A DNA stretch of 64,000 bases from Acanthosepion lycidas (lineage: Eukaryota > Mollusca > Cephalopoda > Sepiida > Sepiidae): positions 77,121,503 through 77,185,502 of the forward strand of contig OZ010586.1 of the NCBI GenBank assembly GCA_963932145.1, read 5' to 3'. The stretch's first letter is position 1, and the number at the start of each line of letters is the position of its first letter. This document shows, piece by piece, positions 53,336 through 63,770 of the stretch. Position numbers and translations under genes: made by a program. The notes under the pieces are model-generated. The model saw nothing but the letters and a program-made list of their open reading frames with translations, was not told the origin of the DNA and did not search any database.

Positions 53336-54040
53336 GGAATCCGTCTACCCAAGTTTTTGTTGCTATCTGAATGTCGGGATTTAACAATAATTTAACAACA
53401 ACAACACATCTTTTAAATGAAATATAAAAAGGTTATTCTTTGAAAGGAAAGTAGAAGCAGAATATCAGTTGAAATAACATTTATATATTCTTTTCAGAAA
53501 TATACACAAACAATAAAATGTTCAATTTTTCTTGCAGTGAAGTTTCTTTTATCAAGTAATTTGTGTTTGTTCATCAGTAGGAAAGTCTGGACAGACTTGT
53601 TTTATGATAGTCAGCCTAGTGTGTCTGTGAATCTATTGCCAAGCCTTAGTCAGCAGCTGCTTGCTAAGATCTTCTATTATGTGTGCGTGTGTCTGTGTGT
53701 ATGCACATGTACTGCTCTCCAAAATTATTTTGAACCCCGAGAAACAGTATGCTTCTATTTTTATATCTGTAAGGGCGATCCAAAATCTAATTTTACATAC
53801 AGGTGTGAATTTTTGTGAATTTGTTAGAAAATAATTTCACACTGACTCATGAAAATCTTTTTCTCGAATTTGCATTAGTGGTAAAAAGAGTTATTAGTGT
53901 TATTTTCTAAATGGCCCCAAAATAACACGTGATAGGTCTACAGCTACATCAGCCAAGAATTTTGGTGGTATTTGCCCTAGTAATTATTGCTTATCAGACA
54001 AGCCTTCTTAAGGGATTTTATTGGTTAAAAAATATATATG
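53336..54040. other. Unassigned spacer
   Basis: No recognised gene. Contains a short TGTGTGTG-like patch near 53680-53705. Confidence 0.4.
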
Positions 54041-54044
54041 GGAT

Positions 54045-54260
54045 TTAATTCCTAAAAAGGAAAGAGAAGCAGAGTAAAGAAGAAAATAACCTCATTGACA
54101 ATTTGAGTAAATGCATAGACAAGCGGGTAACTCTGAAAGAATTGGCCCATAATTGAGAAAGTATTGCTGAGAGTAACCAATGAAAGGTAGCTGTGGAGTG
54201 CCATGATTGCCCGTGTTGTGAAGAGATTTCACACATATAGCCAAAGTGAATCACAGAGAG
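54045..54260 (+). repeat. Isolated unit of the LINE-R 3' end repeat
   Basis: AAGGAAAGAGAAGCAGAGTA, GAGAAAGTATTGCTGAGAGT and AGCTGTGGAGTGCCATGATT align with the units at 52495-53335. Confidence 0.6.
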
Positions 54261-54775
54261 AAAAAAATAAAAAGTAGTTAAACTTTCAAGAGCCTTTTTG
54301 TTACCATTGGATCAGATATTTTTATTAGTATCTTGGGTTTTACAAACCATGTTCTTGCCGAATCAATAATATTTTTTGTTTTCTTTTGATTGAATTGCAC
54401 TCAATAAACCACTTAGGCTGGAGTAATGCAAGATTGTATTACACAGCCAACCACTTAACACTTGAGCCAGAACAAACTGTTCCTGACAATCTCCATAAAA
54501 GCTCTTTCAGGAAGGGCTATTTCCTTTCTCTTGTTGACATAGAAACAATGTAAGAAGCAAGCAAACCTACAAAAAATAATTCTGGGAAAATTAGGCTGTT
54601 AAAAGAACAAGTTGTAGGCTGAGATTGTTGTGAGGTAAAAGGAATTGCCACAACGAAACAATTTATAGTCAATGGTTTATTTTTGTTATGAGGACTGATG
54701 TAAAATCTATAGGGAACTTTTCCAGTTTTATAATAGGACATAAATTCCAATACAGTGGATCCTATTTATATTGTC
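54261..54775. other. Unassigned spacer
   Basis: No recognised feature. Confidence 0.4.
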
Positions 54776-54779
54776 TTCT

Positions 54780-55000
54780 GTGTGCCATGATTCTTCAAGG
54801 TGTATGTGATCATGGCTCTCCACAACTTCCTGTCTTTTGTAACTCTAAATAAGGTTTGTCTTTTTGCTGTTCCTCCTAGTCCCTGTTCTAACAACCATTT
54901 ACACAAAACACTTAAGTAGGTCATTCACTACCTGTCCCTCTTGCTATCCTATACCTCTTTCTGATTTGATTTAGTAGTGTCCTTTTTGTTTCTGTTTTCC
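54780..55000 (-). pseudogene. LINE-R 3' end fragment
   Basis: The plus strand shows the inverse of the LINE-R terminus: ATGTGATCATGGCTCTCCAC, AACTTCCTGTCTTTTGTAAC, CTAACAACCATTTACACAAA and TAGTGTCCTTTTTGTTTCTG. 5' truncated. Confidence 0.65.
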
Positions 55001-55595
55001 AAAACGAGGCTATCCACTGAAATTTACAGTCTTAGCAAGAAGAACATTAATCAGAGTAGCAACCAAAAGGTCTGTTATGTTCCAGTATGATGATATTTCA
55101 TCATCTTACCTTCATCATTATAAAAACAACCCTTCCACCACAAGAGAGTCAGTAGAATAGAACATAGTGTAGACTAGGGTACCCTATAGCAGTAGACTAG
55201 TAGACAAGTAGTCAGTAGAAACACATCTTTCTCAGCACTCAGTGAAGATTGAAAACAGAAACTTACAAACACGAGCCTCAAAAACAAAATTTTCGGAACC
55301 AAACCAAATAAGCACTACAAACAAAAGAGACACAGAGAACATTTTACACACCAATATTTTGTAATTCATATCACAAAAAGAAAATACAAATTCTTGCTAC
55401 TTATGCCAACACATGTCTTAAGTTTTTATAGTTTATATTGTTCTACATTTTAGTTCATTTTGTTTTCAATATAAAAAAAGAGAAAAGGATTCCTTCTACG
55501 CTACAAATACATATAGCAATGGGGTAATTACTTTAACAACACTCAGATAATATCAGGTCAGGATTATTAGTATATATACCCTAACTTACCCACCC
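55001..55595. other. Unassigned spacer
   Basis: No recognised gene. AGTAGACTAG-like short repeats occur near 55160-55220. Confidence 0.4.
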
Positions 55596-55599
55596 TGTT

Positions 55600-56600
55600 A
55601 CAAGCCCATGGTGACTCTGGAGGTGCTGAAAAAGATCCACAGCTCAGATAGGAGAATCTGTCCACAGGACAGCTATTTGTCATGATTTCCATGAAACTGG
55701 CCTTTACGGAAGAGTGGCAAGAAGAAAACCATTGTTGAAAGAAATCCATAAAAAATGTCATTTGAAGTCTGCCACAAGCCATGTGGAAGATATAGTAAAT
55801 ATGTGGAAGAAGGTACTCTTGTCAGATGAGAACAAATTGAATTTTTTGACCTTAATACAAAAAAAGGAACATGTGGCACAAACTTAATACTATACATCAC
55901 ACTGGTCATACTGTCCACATTGTGCAATATGCTGGGGAGATCAGCTATGGGTATAGAAATGCAGACAAGTGTTGATGAGAAGATGGATGGAACAAAATAC
56001 AAGGTCTTATCAATAAGTCCCAGGAATGTTGCTTTTGTAACACTTTTGTATGCACAGTGAAAATTAATACAGCAGATCACCCTGAGCAAACTATCTCCAT
56101 TGTGAGACCACTATGATATAGGGATGCTTTTCTTCAGCTGTGACAGAGCTGGTCAGATTTGATGAGTCAATGGATAAGATCCAAGTATGAGGCAGTCTTT
56201 GAAAACAAATGTCTGTTATGGTGTTAAAAAGACTTGAGACTGCGGCAGAGGTTCACTTTCCAGCTGGGGAAATATGCTAAACATAAAGCCAGAGCTACAA
56301 TGGAATGATTTTGATCAAAGCATATTAGTGAGTTAGAATGATCTAGTCAAAGTCCAACCCAAAATCAGATTGAGAATCTGTAGCAAAACTTGAAACCTTG
56401 TGTTCACAGACAATCTACATACAATCTGAGTGTGCTTGACCTGTTCTAAAAATAAGAACCAGCAAAAAATTTTCAGTCTGAGCTGAAGAAAGTTTGTAGA
56501 GATATATTTGAAAGGATGAAGTTCCAATTGCTTCAAAAGATGGTTCTACAAAGTATTGAATCAAGGGGTGGGGGTGAATATTAAACATCCAAGAGATGAC
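55600..56600 (+). pseudogene. Tc1-like transposase pseudogene
   Basis: Plus-strand frames give, in order, VARRKPLLKEIHKKCHLKSA (about 55715), VEDIVNMWKKVLLSDENKIE (about 55785, with the first catalytic D in LLSDE) and FFDLNTKKGTCGTN. MLGRSAMGI and DEKMDGTKYKVL follow near 55930-56010, then RQRFTFQLGKYAKHKARATM near 56240-56300 (the second catalytic D, usually QQDN, is lost). SQSPTQNQIENLWQNLKPCV near 56345-56400 follows (the PDLNPIENLW block, with D lost at PT), and HRQSTYNLSVLDLF. The order is complete across the catalytic domain, but stops and frameshifts are frequent. Confidence 0.8.
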
Positions 56601-56819
56601 TACATTGTTGTCCTAATTATTGTCTGTTTCATAATAAAATGTGTTTTGCACATTCACATCATTAGATGTATTGACAAAGTGGTAAAAAGACCATTTCAAA
56701 CAATTTGAATTCTAGTTGATTCTCTACAAAGCATAGGAAACTTCAAGGAGGTTTATATTTATACAAGTTACTTGTTAATTATTTATTTTTTGATGTTCCT
56801 TATCATTTTCTTGGTTTCA

Positions 56820-57770
56820 GGTATATATTTACAGTTGTAAATGAGCCATGTAACAAAACTCATCATCCATATTCTGATGAATAGAGCACACAGTAGAATC
56901 AGACCAGAGATAGGACAAGAACAGTGCGACTTTGTTAAAGACACCAGAACAAGGAATGCTATATTTATGCTCAGAATGTTATCAGAAAGAGCAATACAAA
57001 TGCAGAAGAGTGTGCACCTGTGTTTTATAGACTACACAAAGGTGTTCAACAAAATACACCACAAAGATCTGTTAGAGCTGTTCAGCAACCTTGTCATATT
57101 CAGGGAAGAAATTAGAATAATCAAAAACCTCTACTGGCAGCAAACCACCTGCACAGAGCTAAAAAAAAAAGAGTTCAGCAGATATACAAAAATAGAAAGG
57201 GGTATAAGGCAAGGATGTGTCTTCTCACCAGATTTATTCAACCTATACAATGAAACAATTCTAGAGAACCAGAAATCCTACCAGGATTCATCCTTGATGA
57301 CCACAATCATAACAACATAAGATATGCAGATGACACTGTGCTAATAGCAGATATGGAAAAGAAGTGACAAAACCTCCAACAGAGGGTAGCGAACGAGAGC
57401 AAAAAGAAGAGACTAAGCATAAACTACAAGAAAACAGAATGCATGTTCATCAGAAAAAGATGAACCTAAAATGCAATTTTTAGGCCAGGGACACTAAAAT
57501 CAAGCAAGTGTGGAAATTTAAATATCTGGGAAGTATTCAGACAGAGGATGGTAAGTGTGTCACTGAGATCTAAAGATTAGGATGTCTAAAGATGCATTCC
57601 AAAAGTGAGGCAGAGTATTACAAGACAGCAGGGTTTTGTTGGTAATGAAGAAAAGAGTGCTGAACTGCTATGTAATATCTATCCACATTTACTGCAGTGA
57701 ATGTTGAATGGTCTCCCCAAAGATGAAGAAGAGGCTTGAGTTAACAGAGGTATGGTTTCACTGAAAGTAC
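56820..57770 (+). pseudogene. LINE-R reverse transcriptase pseudogene
   Basis: The frame 56841-57320 (159 residues) holds RPEIGQEQCDFVKDTRTRNA, FMLRMLSERAIQMQKSVHLC, FIDYTKVFNKIHH (reverse transcriptase motif A) and IERGIRQGCVFSPDLFNLYN (motif B). A frameshift follows, then NIRYADDTVLIADMEKK (motif C with intact YADD, near 57310-57365), LSINYKKTECMFI (57412-57453), and after further breaks MKKRLELTEVWF near 57723-57760, which is where the fragment at 1-412 begins. Upstream endonuclease sequence was not recognised. This is the best-preserved LINE-R palm in the window. Confidence 0.85.
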
Positions 57771-57944
57771 TTAAGAAAATAATTATTTGAAAGAAAATTT
57801 TGGTATTGTTTTTAAACAATTTTTTATGGCTACCAAGAAATTGATTCATGGACGTAAAAGGATTATAACAAAAATAAACATACATAGTATGTTGAAATTA
57901 CTTATCTAAACCTGTTTAAATTAAAATAAGTTGCCTAAATGATT

Positions 57945-58145
57945 ACAGGGTTATTCAAAAAGAATGAATCAATTTCATTATGCAATATTTTAATAAGAAA
58001 AGCGATAGAAAACTCCAGCCAATTCACAAGTATTCTACTCACAATCAACTTTTATTTCCTGCTTACAAGTGTTCAATCTGGCCACCACTCGCAGCATGGG
58101 CAACATCAATGCAATTAGAGAATTCCTCTCAGATGTGTATCAGAA
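57945..58145 (-). mobile_element. Transposon end with transposase C-terminal remnant
   Basis: ACAGGGTTATTCAAAAAGAA near 57946 looks like a terminal repeat of a mariner-superfamily element. The minus strand just inside codes blocks equivalent to RIDVAHAASGGQIEHL (58110-58060), a C-terminus like the '.IDVCRVT.G.HIEHL' ending seen in some DDE transposases. The other end is not found. Confidence 0.45.
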
Positions 58146-58221
58146 TATCACAATGGATGTTTAAGGTCAAAGAGGCTAGTAGGTAGCGGAGGAACATTAA
58201 TATGATCTTTTATGTACCCCC

Positions 58222-58224
<3 letters not shown>

Positions 58225-58280
<56 letters not shown>
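58225..58280. repeat. (TA)n microsatellite
   Basis: An uninterrupted TA run. Confidence 0.95.
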
Positions 58281-58281
<1 letters not shown>

Positions 58282-58479
58282 TGGACTGTTCCGTCATATT
58301 TGATGTATGGGGGTCAAGCAGTTCAGTTCTTAGGAACCGACAGCCAGACAACAACACATATGATTTGATTATTTATGCAGAACCAATCACACTTTTGAAG
58401 GGTCGAATACGAAGACCTGATGCACTACATACCACAGGCTCCCCAAACATCCCTCCGCAGGTTTTAAATTCAGAGGTGT

Positions 58480-58688
58480 CCTTCTCCTAGACCTGTTGTC
58501 ATCCAAGGCTATAAGACCCAGTATGTCATGCTATTTACTCATAGCTGGAGGGAGAAGAAGAGGATTAAGACCTTTCCCAAGGGTATTAGCATGTCAGTGA
58601 ATGTAATGGATTGGACTGGAATTCGAACTCGACTCTCTGATTCTTCAATCCGATTCAATCCGAGCCGCTATCCATCACTCTGCCATGC

Positions 58689-58692
<4 letters not shown>
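58480..58692 (-). mobile_element. SINE-T copy
   Basis: Inverse landmarks: CATAGCTGGAGGGAGAAGAA, CCCAAGGGTATTAGCATG, TGAATGTAATGGATTGG, CTGGAATTCGAACTCGACTC (B-box), CGCTATCCATCACTCTGCC (A-box) and ATGCCTCTCTC at the head. Well preserved. Confidence 0.85.
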
Positions 58693-58705
<13 letters not shown>

Positions 58706-58736
<31 letters not shown>

Positions 58737-59132
58737 TTTACATTATGCGGACCATTGTCCTCATCTTTGTCGCCATATTTGTCACAACGTTTCGGCCTTG
58801 AGGACACATGGCACAGTGGATAAAGGCGTTGGTTAGATCCAGTGACAAACCCAAAAGAGTGTGAGTTCAATACCCGGTTAAGGCAGTGGAGAACTTTCAG
58901 AGGGAAAATTAGCAGGAGATAACTGATAACTGACATCCATCAAACATGGCACGTGGAACTAGAACAGTCTAACCCAGGGATCGAAATAAAGGGTTCAGTT
59001 TGAAATTCCAACCACCTGAAGAAGGCCGGAGCATACAACGGCCGAAACGTTGTGACAAATATGGCGACAAAGATGAGGACAATGGTCCGCATAATTTAAA
59101 AACTGTACATAATACCTCATCTCAGAAATATA

Positions 59133-59160
<28 letters not shown>
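58706..59160 (+). mobile_element. SINE-I with inverted tail, bounded by (TA)n on both sides
   Basis: Plus-oriented. A-box-like TGGCACAGTGGATAAAGG near 58809, B-box-like GTGAGTTCAATACCCGG near 58861, and body GGCACGTGGAACTAGAACAG near 58950. The tail from about 59015 has CACCTGAAGAAGGCCGGAGC, ATACAACGGCCGAAACGTTG and GACAAAGATGAGGACAATGG. The left end (58734-58797) is an inverted copy of 59040-59100, nearly perfect over about 60 bp. (TA)n tracts lie outside both tails (58706-58732 and from 59137). Confidence 0.85.
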
Positions 59161-59168
<8 letters not shown>

Positions 59169-59184
59169 TTGAACAATACTATTA

Positions 59185-59265
<81 letters not shown>

Positions 59266-59275
59266 GTGTGTGTAT
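59137..59275. repeat. (TA)n/(TG)n microsatellites
   Basis: TA runs interrupted by a short unique stretch and TGTG patches. Confidence 0.95.
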
Positions 59276-59459
59276 GTATGTATGTATTTACACCTGCTTG
59301 ATTACAATTTATAAATGCATTTATATATATTTATTTACAATTCTAACTGAATAATAAAATTTCACATAGCCAGATATGATATGGTAAATATTTCTAAATA
59401 AATGCACATATTATAAGATGGAGTTTATATGCTATAATTATCATATAAATATAAATGTT

Positions 59460-60270
59460 TCCTGAAAATTTTAATTACATCAAAATTATTATGAAAACAT
59501 TGACTTGAACTTAAAATCTGATACATTCATTCTGTATTCATTCATTCTGTATTCATTTTGGGAGGGATCAATTTGTTATTTAATAACAGTAGAAAAATGA
59601 TCCTCCACTTTATGTCCAGTAGAAATATATATTAATATTTAATGTAAATATGTATTGAATATTTTTTTTTTTATCACTGGTTGGTTAATATCAATTTCAT
59701 TGTGAAAGGATTGACTTGCATCATAAAATCTGACATCGTCAAGAAATTATTGGGTTGGAGAATATAAAGCAGGAAATGAATAGGTTAAATGCTAATATTT
59801 TGCTCATATGAATAATTAGGTGGGCAAAAAATAGCAATTATATCAGTGACAAACACAGGGTCATATATGCAGGCTGAGACAAAAATTAAAGAGGAGGTAG
59901 ACTGATATTAGACCAAAACTTGAAGAAATGTGTTCTGAGATAGTATCAACTATCTCATAGAAATTTTGTAATTAAATTGAAAGGGAAACCATCAATTAAT
60001 ATTTTGTGTAAATATGTCTTGAAATTTTTCTCATCATTGGTTGGCTAATAGCAATTTTATTGTGAAAACATTGACTCATGTCATAAAATCTGATGTAGCA
60101 CAGTAATTCTGCGGTGGATCAATTCGTTACTTAGTGAAATGATCTCTCAGTTTATGTCTAATAAAAATCTTAATATGTATTGAAAATTCTCTTGTCATTT
60201 TCTCTTGCCAATTCTTTTAATAATTTTATTGTGTAAACATTGACTTGAGTCATAAAATCTGACCATGGAA
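59460..60270 (+). repeat. Degenerate tandem repeat
   Basis: The phrase TGAAAACATTGACTTGA followed by CATAAAATCTGA recurs at about 59501, 59712, 60072 and 60241 (steps of 211, 360 and 169 bp). GATCAATTTGTTATTTA and ATATGTATTGAATATT also recur (59567 and 60118; 59647 and 60173). No coding content. Confidence 0.55.
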
Positions 60271-60439
60271 GTTTCAGATTCAAATTAATAAAAAATCTGG
60301 GTTTGTAAGGGCCATTAATGTGACTCGAAAATCCAAAACTCAAAAATGCTGCAGATGGAGGATCAAAAAGTGTCATGAAGAACTAAGACTTGCATTAGTG
60401 TTCTTTTATTGTAACAAGAAAGGTGATTGGTCAAGAATG

Positions 60440-60768
60440 GTACACACGATTTTTATTTTTAATCATTTCATCCCATGCAAGGTGGTAATGTCACTAGTAC
60501 ACAGGGGGTTACAGGGAGTGAAAATGAAAGAGAATAGGGAGGATTGAGGAAATGGAAAAAGATAACAGGATTTAAGATGGTGATTGATGTTGCATTTAAA
60601 TTTTTGAAGAGTGTATTAACCAGGGAAACAAGGAAATGAAGAGATTTTCACAGGTGGAAAGTGTGAGAAAAAAAACTGTCAGAGTAGAAGTAATGGTTGC
60701 ATTTAGATATTTTAACAATAAAAGGGTGGGACCTAGATGCTACTCTAGTAGTACACTTAAATTCATGT
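60440..60768 (-). pseudogene. LINE-J C-terminal end, minus strand
   Basis: The minus strand codes, with breaks, VHEFKCTT, RSHPFIVKISKCN-HYFYSD and FFSHTFHLWKSL, then KNLNATSIT and TPCVLVTLPPCMG near the 3' end at 60455. This is the LINE-J C-terminal order. It abuts the mariner-type end at 60770. Confidence 0.65.
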
Positions 60769-61380
60769 ACAGGGTGCGATGGATTAAATTACACAAAAAT
60801 GAAAATAATACTGATATCTTGTTTTAACCAATATATTTTCCAAAGTTGCTCAAACATATCTTGAAACAGTAAAAAGTAAATTTATTGAATAAAATCGCTA
60901 TTGTGTCCAGCCACAGCCTCCAGACCACTTCAGAATTTCCTGCATCTCTTCTGAACAGTTTCCTTGTTTAAGTTGATGAATGCAGTTAGGTGGCCAGATA
61001 TAAGGCGGTGATATGGTTGAGGAAATTGTCTGACAGCCCTGAGCAGGTCATCTAGCTTCTGTGGCATGGTGCAGAGTCATGTTTCCAGATATAGGATCTT
61101 TTAGAAGTCACCCTCTTGACCCAGGGCATCACAAACTCGTGAAGGCACTTGATATAGGTTTCTTTATTGAGTTTTAGGTTCTCACCAACAAATTCAGGAG
61201 TTCTTATCAGACTGCCATACCTTCATAATTATCATTAGACTCATTCATCTCTGAAATGTTCATATTGAAGATTCCGGTGCGAATACCAATCACTATAGCA
61301 TGCCGTTTCCAAATTTCTGGCAGATGGTGCCTTTTTTTTTCTCACAAAAGGTGTCCAACTGACCTTACTATACTGTGCAG
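60769..61380 (-). pseudogene. Mariner-superfamily transposase C-terminal remnant
   Basis: Minus-strand blocks include LPEIWKRHAIVIGI and FNMNIS near 61330-61250, EFVGENLKLNKETYIKCLHE near 61200-61140, FVMPWVKRVTSKRSYIW near 61140-61090, and KHDSAPCH near 61090-61065. The last corresponds to the second catalytic aspartate motif QQDSAPCH, with D kept. After it come shifted blocks equivalent to a PNSPDLNP-lacking decayed C-terminus. The terminal repeat candidate ACAGGGTGCGATGGATTAAA starts at 60770. Confidence 0.6.
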
Positions 61381-61599
61381 TTGACAAAATCAAAAATAGA
61401 CAACATACATGTGCAAAATGAAAAATATAAAATGGTGATAATTTACCCATTGCACACAGTATTTGTAATTACAATATATCAAGTTTTACTTAAGTCAGCT
61501 GAATATTTTTCTGATTTTCTTTTTTGACAGAGAATATAAATTCTTTTACAAAGTAAGACTTTGGTTTCTTTTTCATTGCTACAATGTCATAAGATAGAA
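61381..61599. other. Unassigned spacer
   Basis: No recognised feature. Confidence 0.35.
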
Positions 61600-61925
61600 T
61601 TGTGGGAATGAAGCCTGTCAGTCTTCTTTGAACATTCTGGACTAGCACCACAGAATCACAAAGAATTGTACCAAATAAAAAAAAAAAACAGTAGCAACTC
61701 AAAGACAAATAATAATATCAAGATGTTGATTCTTCCACAACCCTTCAAATAGAAGGTTAGGAAGGAAACTCCCATCAGTACTGGAAAGAGTGATAAAACC
61801 ACTGAACATGAGAAACCTATTTTCCTGAAATATTGTTTCAAAAGAAAGATTTATAAATTTCAGTCATAAGCAGTAATGTATGATTGGTTAATAGATGTCA
61901 TATATTTCCTTGTAGAGTGTTGGGT
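61600..61925. repeat. Dispersed repeat Y, copy 2
   Basis: Shares ordered blocks with 50760-51545 (ACTAGCACCACAGAATCACA, AAGAATTGTACCAAATA, GGTTAGGAAGGAAACTCCCA, GAGAAACCTATTTTC, TATTTCCTTGTAG). Confidence 0.5.
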
Positions 61926-62485
61926 GTGCTCGTTAAGTCTATAAAAAGGCAAATATATTCTTTCCCTTTCTCTTTTTCCTCTTGATTTCAGATGTAGTTG
62001 AATGTCAATGAAGAACACTGCCAACGGGATGCATTCATTTCCTTGGTCCTCTTTTGACGTTTGAACTCTCTCACATACAAGTGTCTATCACTCACATTTA
62101 TTTTACACACACAAGCAACCATATTCTTATTGCTAATTTCAATGTTTTTTCTTTTCATTTAAATTGTGTACACATGCAATTACTTTTGTTAATGCATGCA
62201 TATAATTGCCATTTGTTTTAAATTCATTGTTTTCTGTTACTTATTTTTATGCAAACTCGCATATGCCTGTCAATATTGTTTATAGCTGAAATGTACCAGG
62301 AGCATTAAACATTTTTTAGACAATGTCCACACACTTGTTTGTAGCAATAGTGTAAAATCCCACAACAACAGTGATGGTGAATTATTTTTACCAATACATT
62401 GTAGTAACCTGTAACAAGGGAAATGACTAACATTACTATTATATGTATAATTATACAAATATCTATTGTGAATACTTCTTCTTTA
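61926..62485. other. Unassigned spacer
   Basis: No recognised gene or repeat. Confidence 0.4.
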
Positions 62486-62489
62486 TGTA

Positions 62490-62642
62490 TTGTGTCTCCT
62501 TGGGAGGTAGGCGAGCATTGCTCTCTACTTTTCTCTCTTGTCTCTTGTAGCTTTTAATAAATTTTGTCTTTCTGTTATTTCTCCTAAACCCTGTTTCACC
62601 ATCCATTTACTCATACCCATAAAGTATGTTATGCATTGTTTT

Positions 62643-62678
<36 letters not shown>

Positions 62679-62735
62679 CTTCAATTTGTCTGGTAAGCAT
62701 CAGTTTCCCAAAGCTGTCTTCATTTTGCAAAATGA
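62490..62735 (-). pseudogene. LINE-R 3' end fragment with (TC)n expansion
   Basis: The inverse LINE-R terminus is visible: CTTGTAGCTTTTAATAAATT, TTTGTCTTTCTGTTATTTC, CACCATCCATTTACTCATAC and AAGTATGTTATGCATTG. A (TC)n run (62643-62676) replaces the CTGTCCCTCTTGCC region, then TGTCTGGTAAGCATCAG and TTCCCAAAGCTGTCTTCATT. The microsatellite likely grew from the CTCT of the LINE itself. Confidence 0.65.
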
Positions 62736-62818
62736 AAGATAGGAAAAGATAGATATAAGAGTGAATATATATATATAGTGATAGATAGATAAAGATAGAA
62801 AAGGTAAAGATTATCAAA

Positions 62819-62821
62819 GAA

Positions 62822-62890
<69 letters not shown>
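62819..62890. repeat. (TA)n microsatellite
   Basis: A 70 bp TA run forming the left border of the inverted-repeat element. Confidence 0.95.
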
Positions 62891-62894
<4 letters not shown>

Positions 62895-63662
62895 GCAGGA
62901 TGTTTCTGTCTGTGTGTGTGTAATGAATGCACAACCACAATTTTCGATAGAAATGCACCAAATTCATATATATACTAGCAGCATGGCCCGGCATTTCCCG
63001 TGCTTGATTCAAAAATCGTACAACTAATACAGTAATCGCTATCACTTGACTTAAAATATTTTTGCCCTTCCTTGCCTTTAAAGGAGTGCCCTTTGCCGTG
63101 TTGATGTTGCTACATGCCTTACTTCTTGCCTATCTCACACTGCAAATTTTTTCTAAGCTCTATTAAATCTGTTATGAAAAAAGAACTAAACAAAATGAAC
63201 ACAAAACGATCAGTTTTAAAAAAGGACTTGTAACTGGAAAAACCGAATGAAAAAAGAATGTTAACAACAAATACTTCTTCACACCCAACCCAGTTCTGCG
63301 GAATCAGAATCAACGTTGAGTTTAAGCAAGTGAATGAGCCAATTGGAGTAAAGTGCCATGCAGATTTAAATTTTTCCCACTTGTATCAAATGCAATGATT
63401 TTTTTTGCAAGCTAGCATGCTTGTTATCATTCATGTCAGTCAGCTGTTGGCTCTCACACTGGCCAATAGAATCTTCTTGCCTATTTGTGGCAGCCAGCTA
63501 TAGGCTCTTACTCTGGCCAGTAGAAAATGGCCGCAAACTACATGAAAACTGCCATAGAAGCATGAAAAATCGATTATTTCCACTATCGATGGAAGTTGGG
63601 AAATCCAAAGTCAGTCTTGGCCTTTCCACTGCATTCATTACACACACACAGACACATCCTGC

Positions 63663-63672
<10 letters not shown>
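62889..63672. mobile_element. (TA)n-bounded inverted-repeat element, about 0.78 kb
   Basis: The left end AAAAGGCAGGATGTTTCTG followed by TCTGTGTGTGTGTAATGAAT is the inverse of the right end (ATTCATTACACACACACAGA, then CACATCCTGCCTTTT, 63633-63670). Both ends continue into (TA)n. The interior includes TTTTCGATAGAAATGCACCA, ACTAGCAGCATGGCCCGGCA and two GGCTCT-CAC/TACTCTGGCCA-TAGAA phrases (63449 and 63505). No coding similarity was recognised. Confidence 0.65.
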
Positions 63673-63702
<30 letters not shown>

Positions 63703-63770
63703 TCCACAGACAGATTGTTTTACTGTATTACAGCTCCCCATATATATATATATATATGTATATATATTTG
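63668..63770. repeat. (TA)n microsatellites
   Basis: TA runs at about 63668-63699 and 63740-63768. Confidence 0.9.

Noticed and set aside
58805-58880. tRNA gene at the SINE-I head
   Set aside because: A- and B-box-like sequences are present, but there is no cloverleaf with an acceptor stem and the sequence continues into the SINE body.
58734-59100. SINE-I tail as a hammerhead ribozyme (CTGAAGA ... GAAAC)
   Set aside because: CTGAAGA fits CUGANGA and GAAA is present, but an extra A separates the core from helix II, no helix III can form after GAAA, and CAACG/CGTTG pairing across the GAAA competes. A relic is possible, but the fold is not supported.
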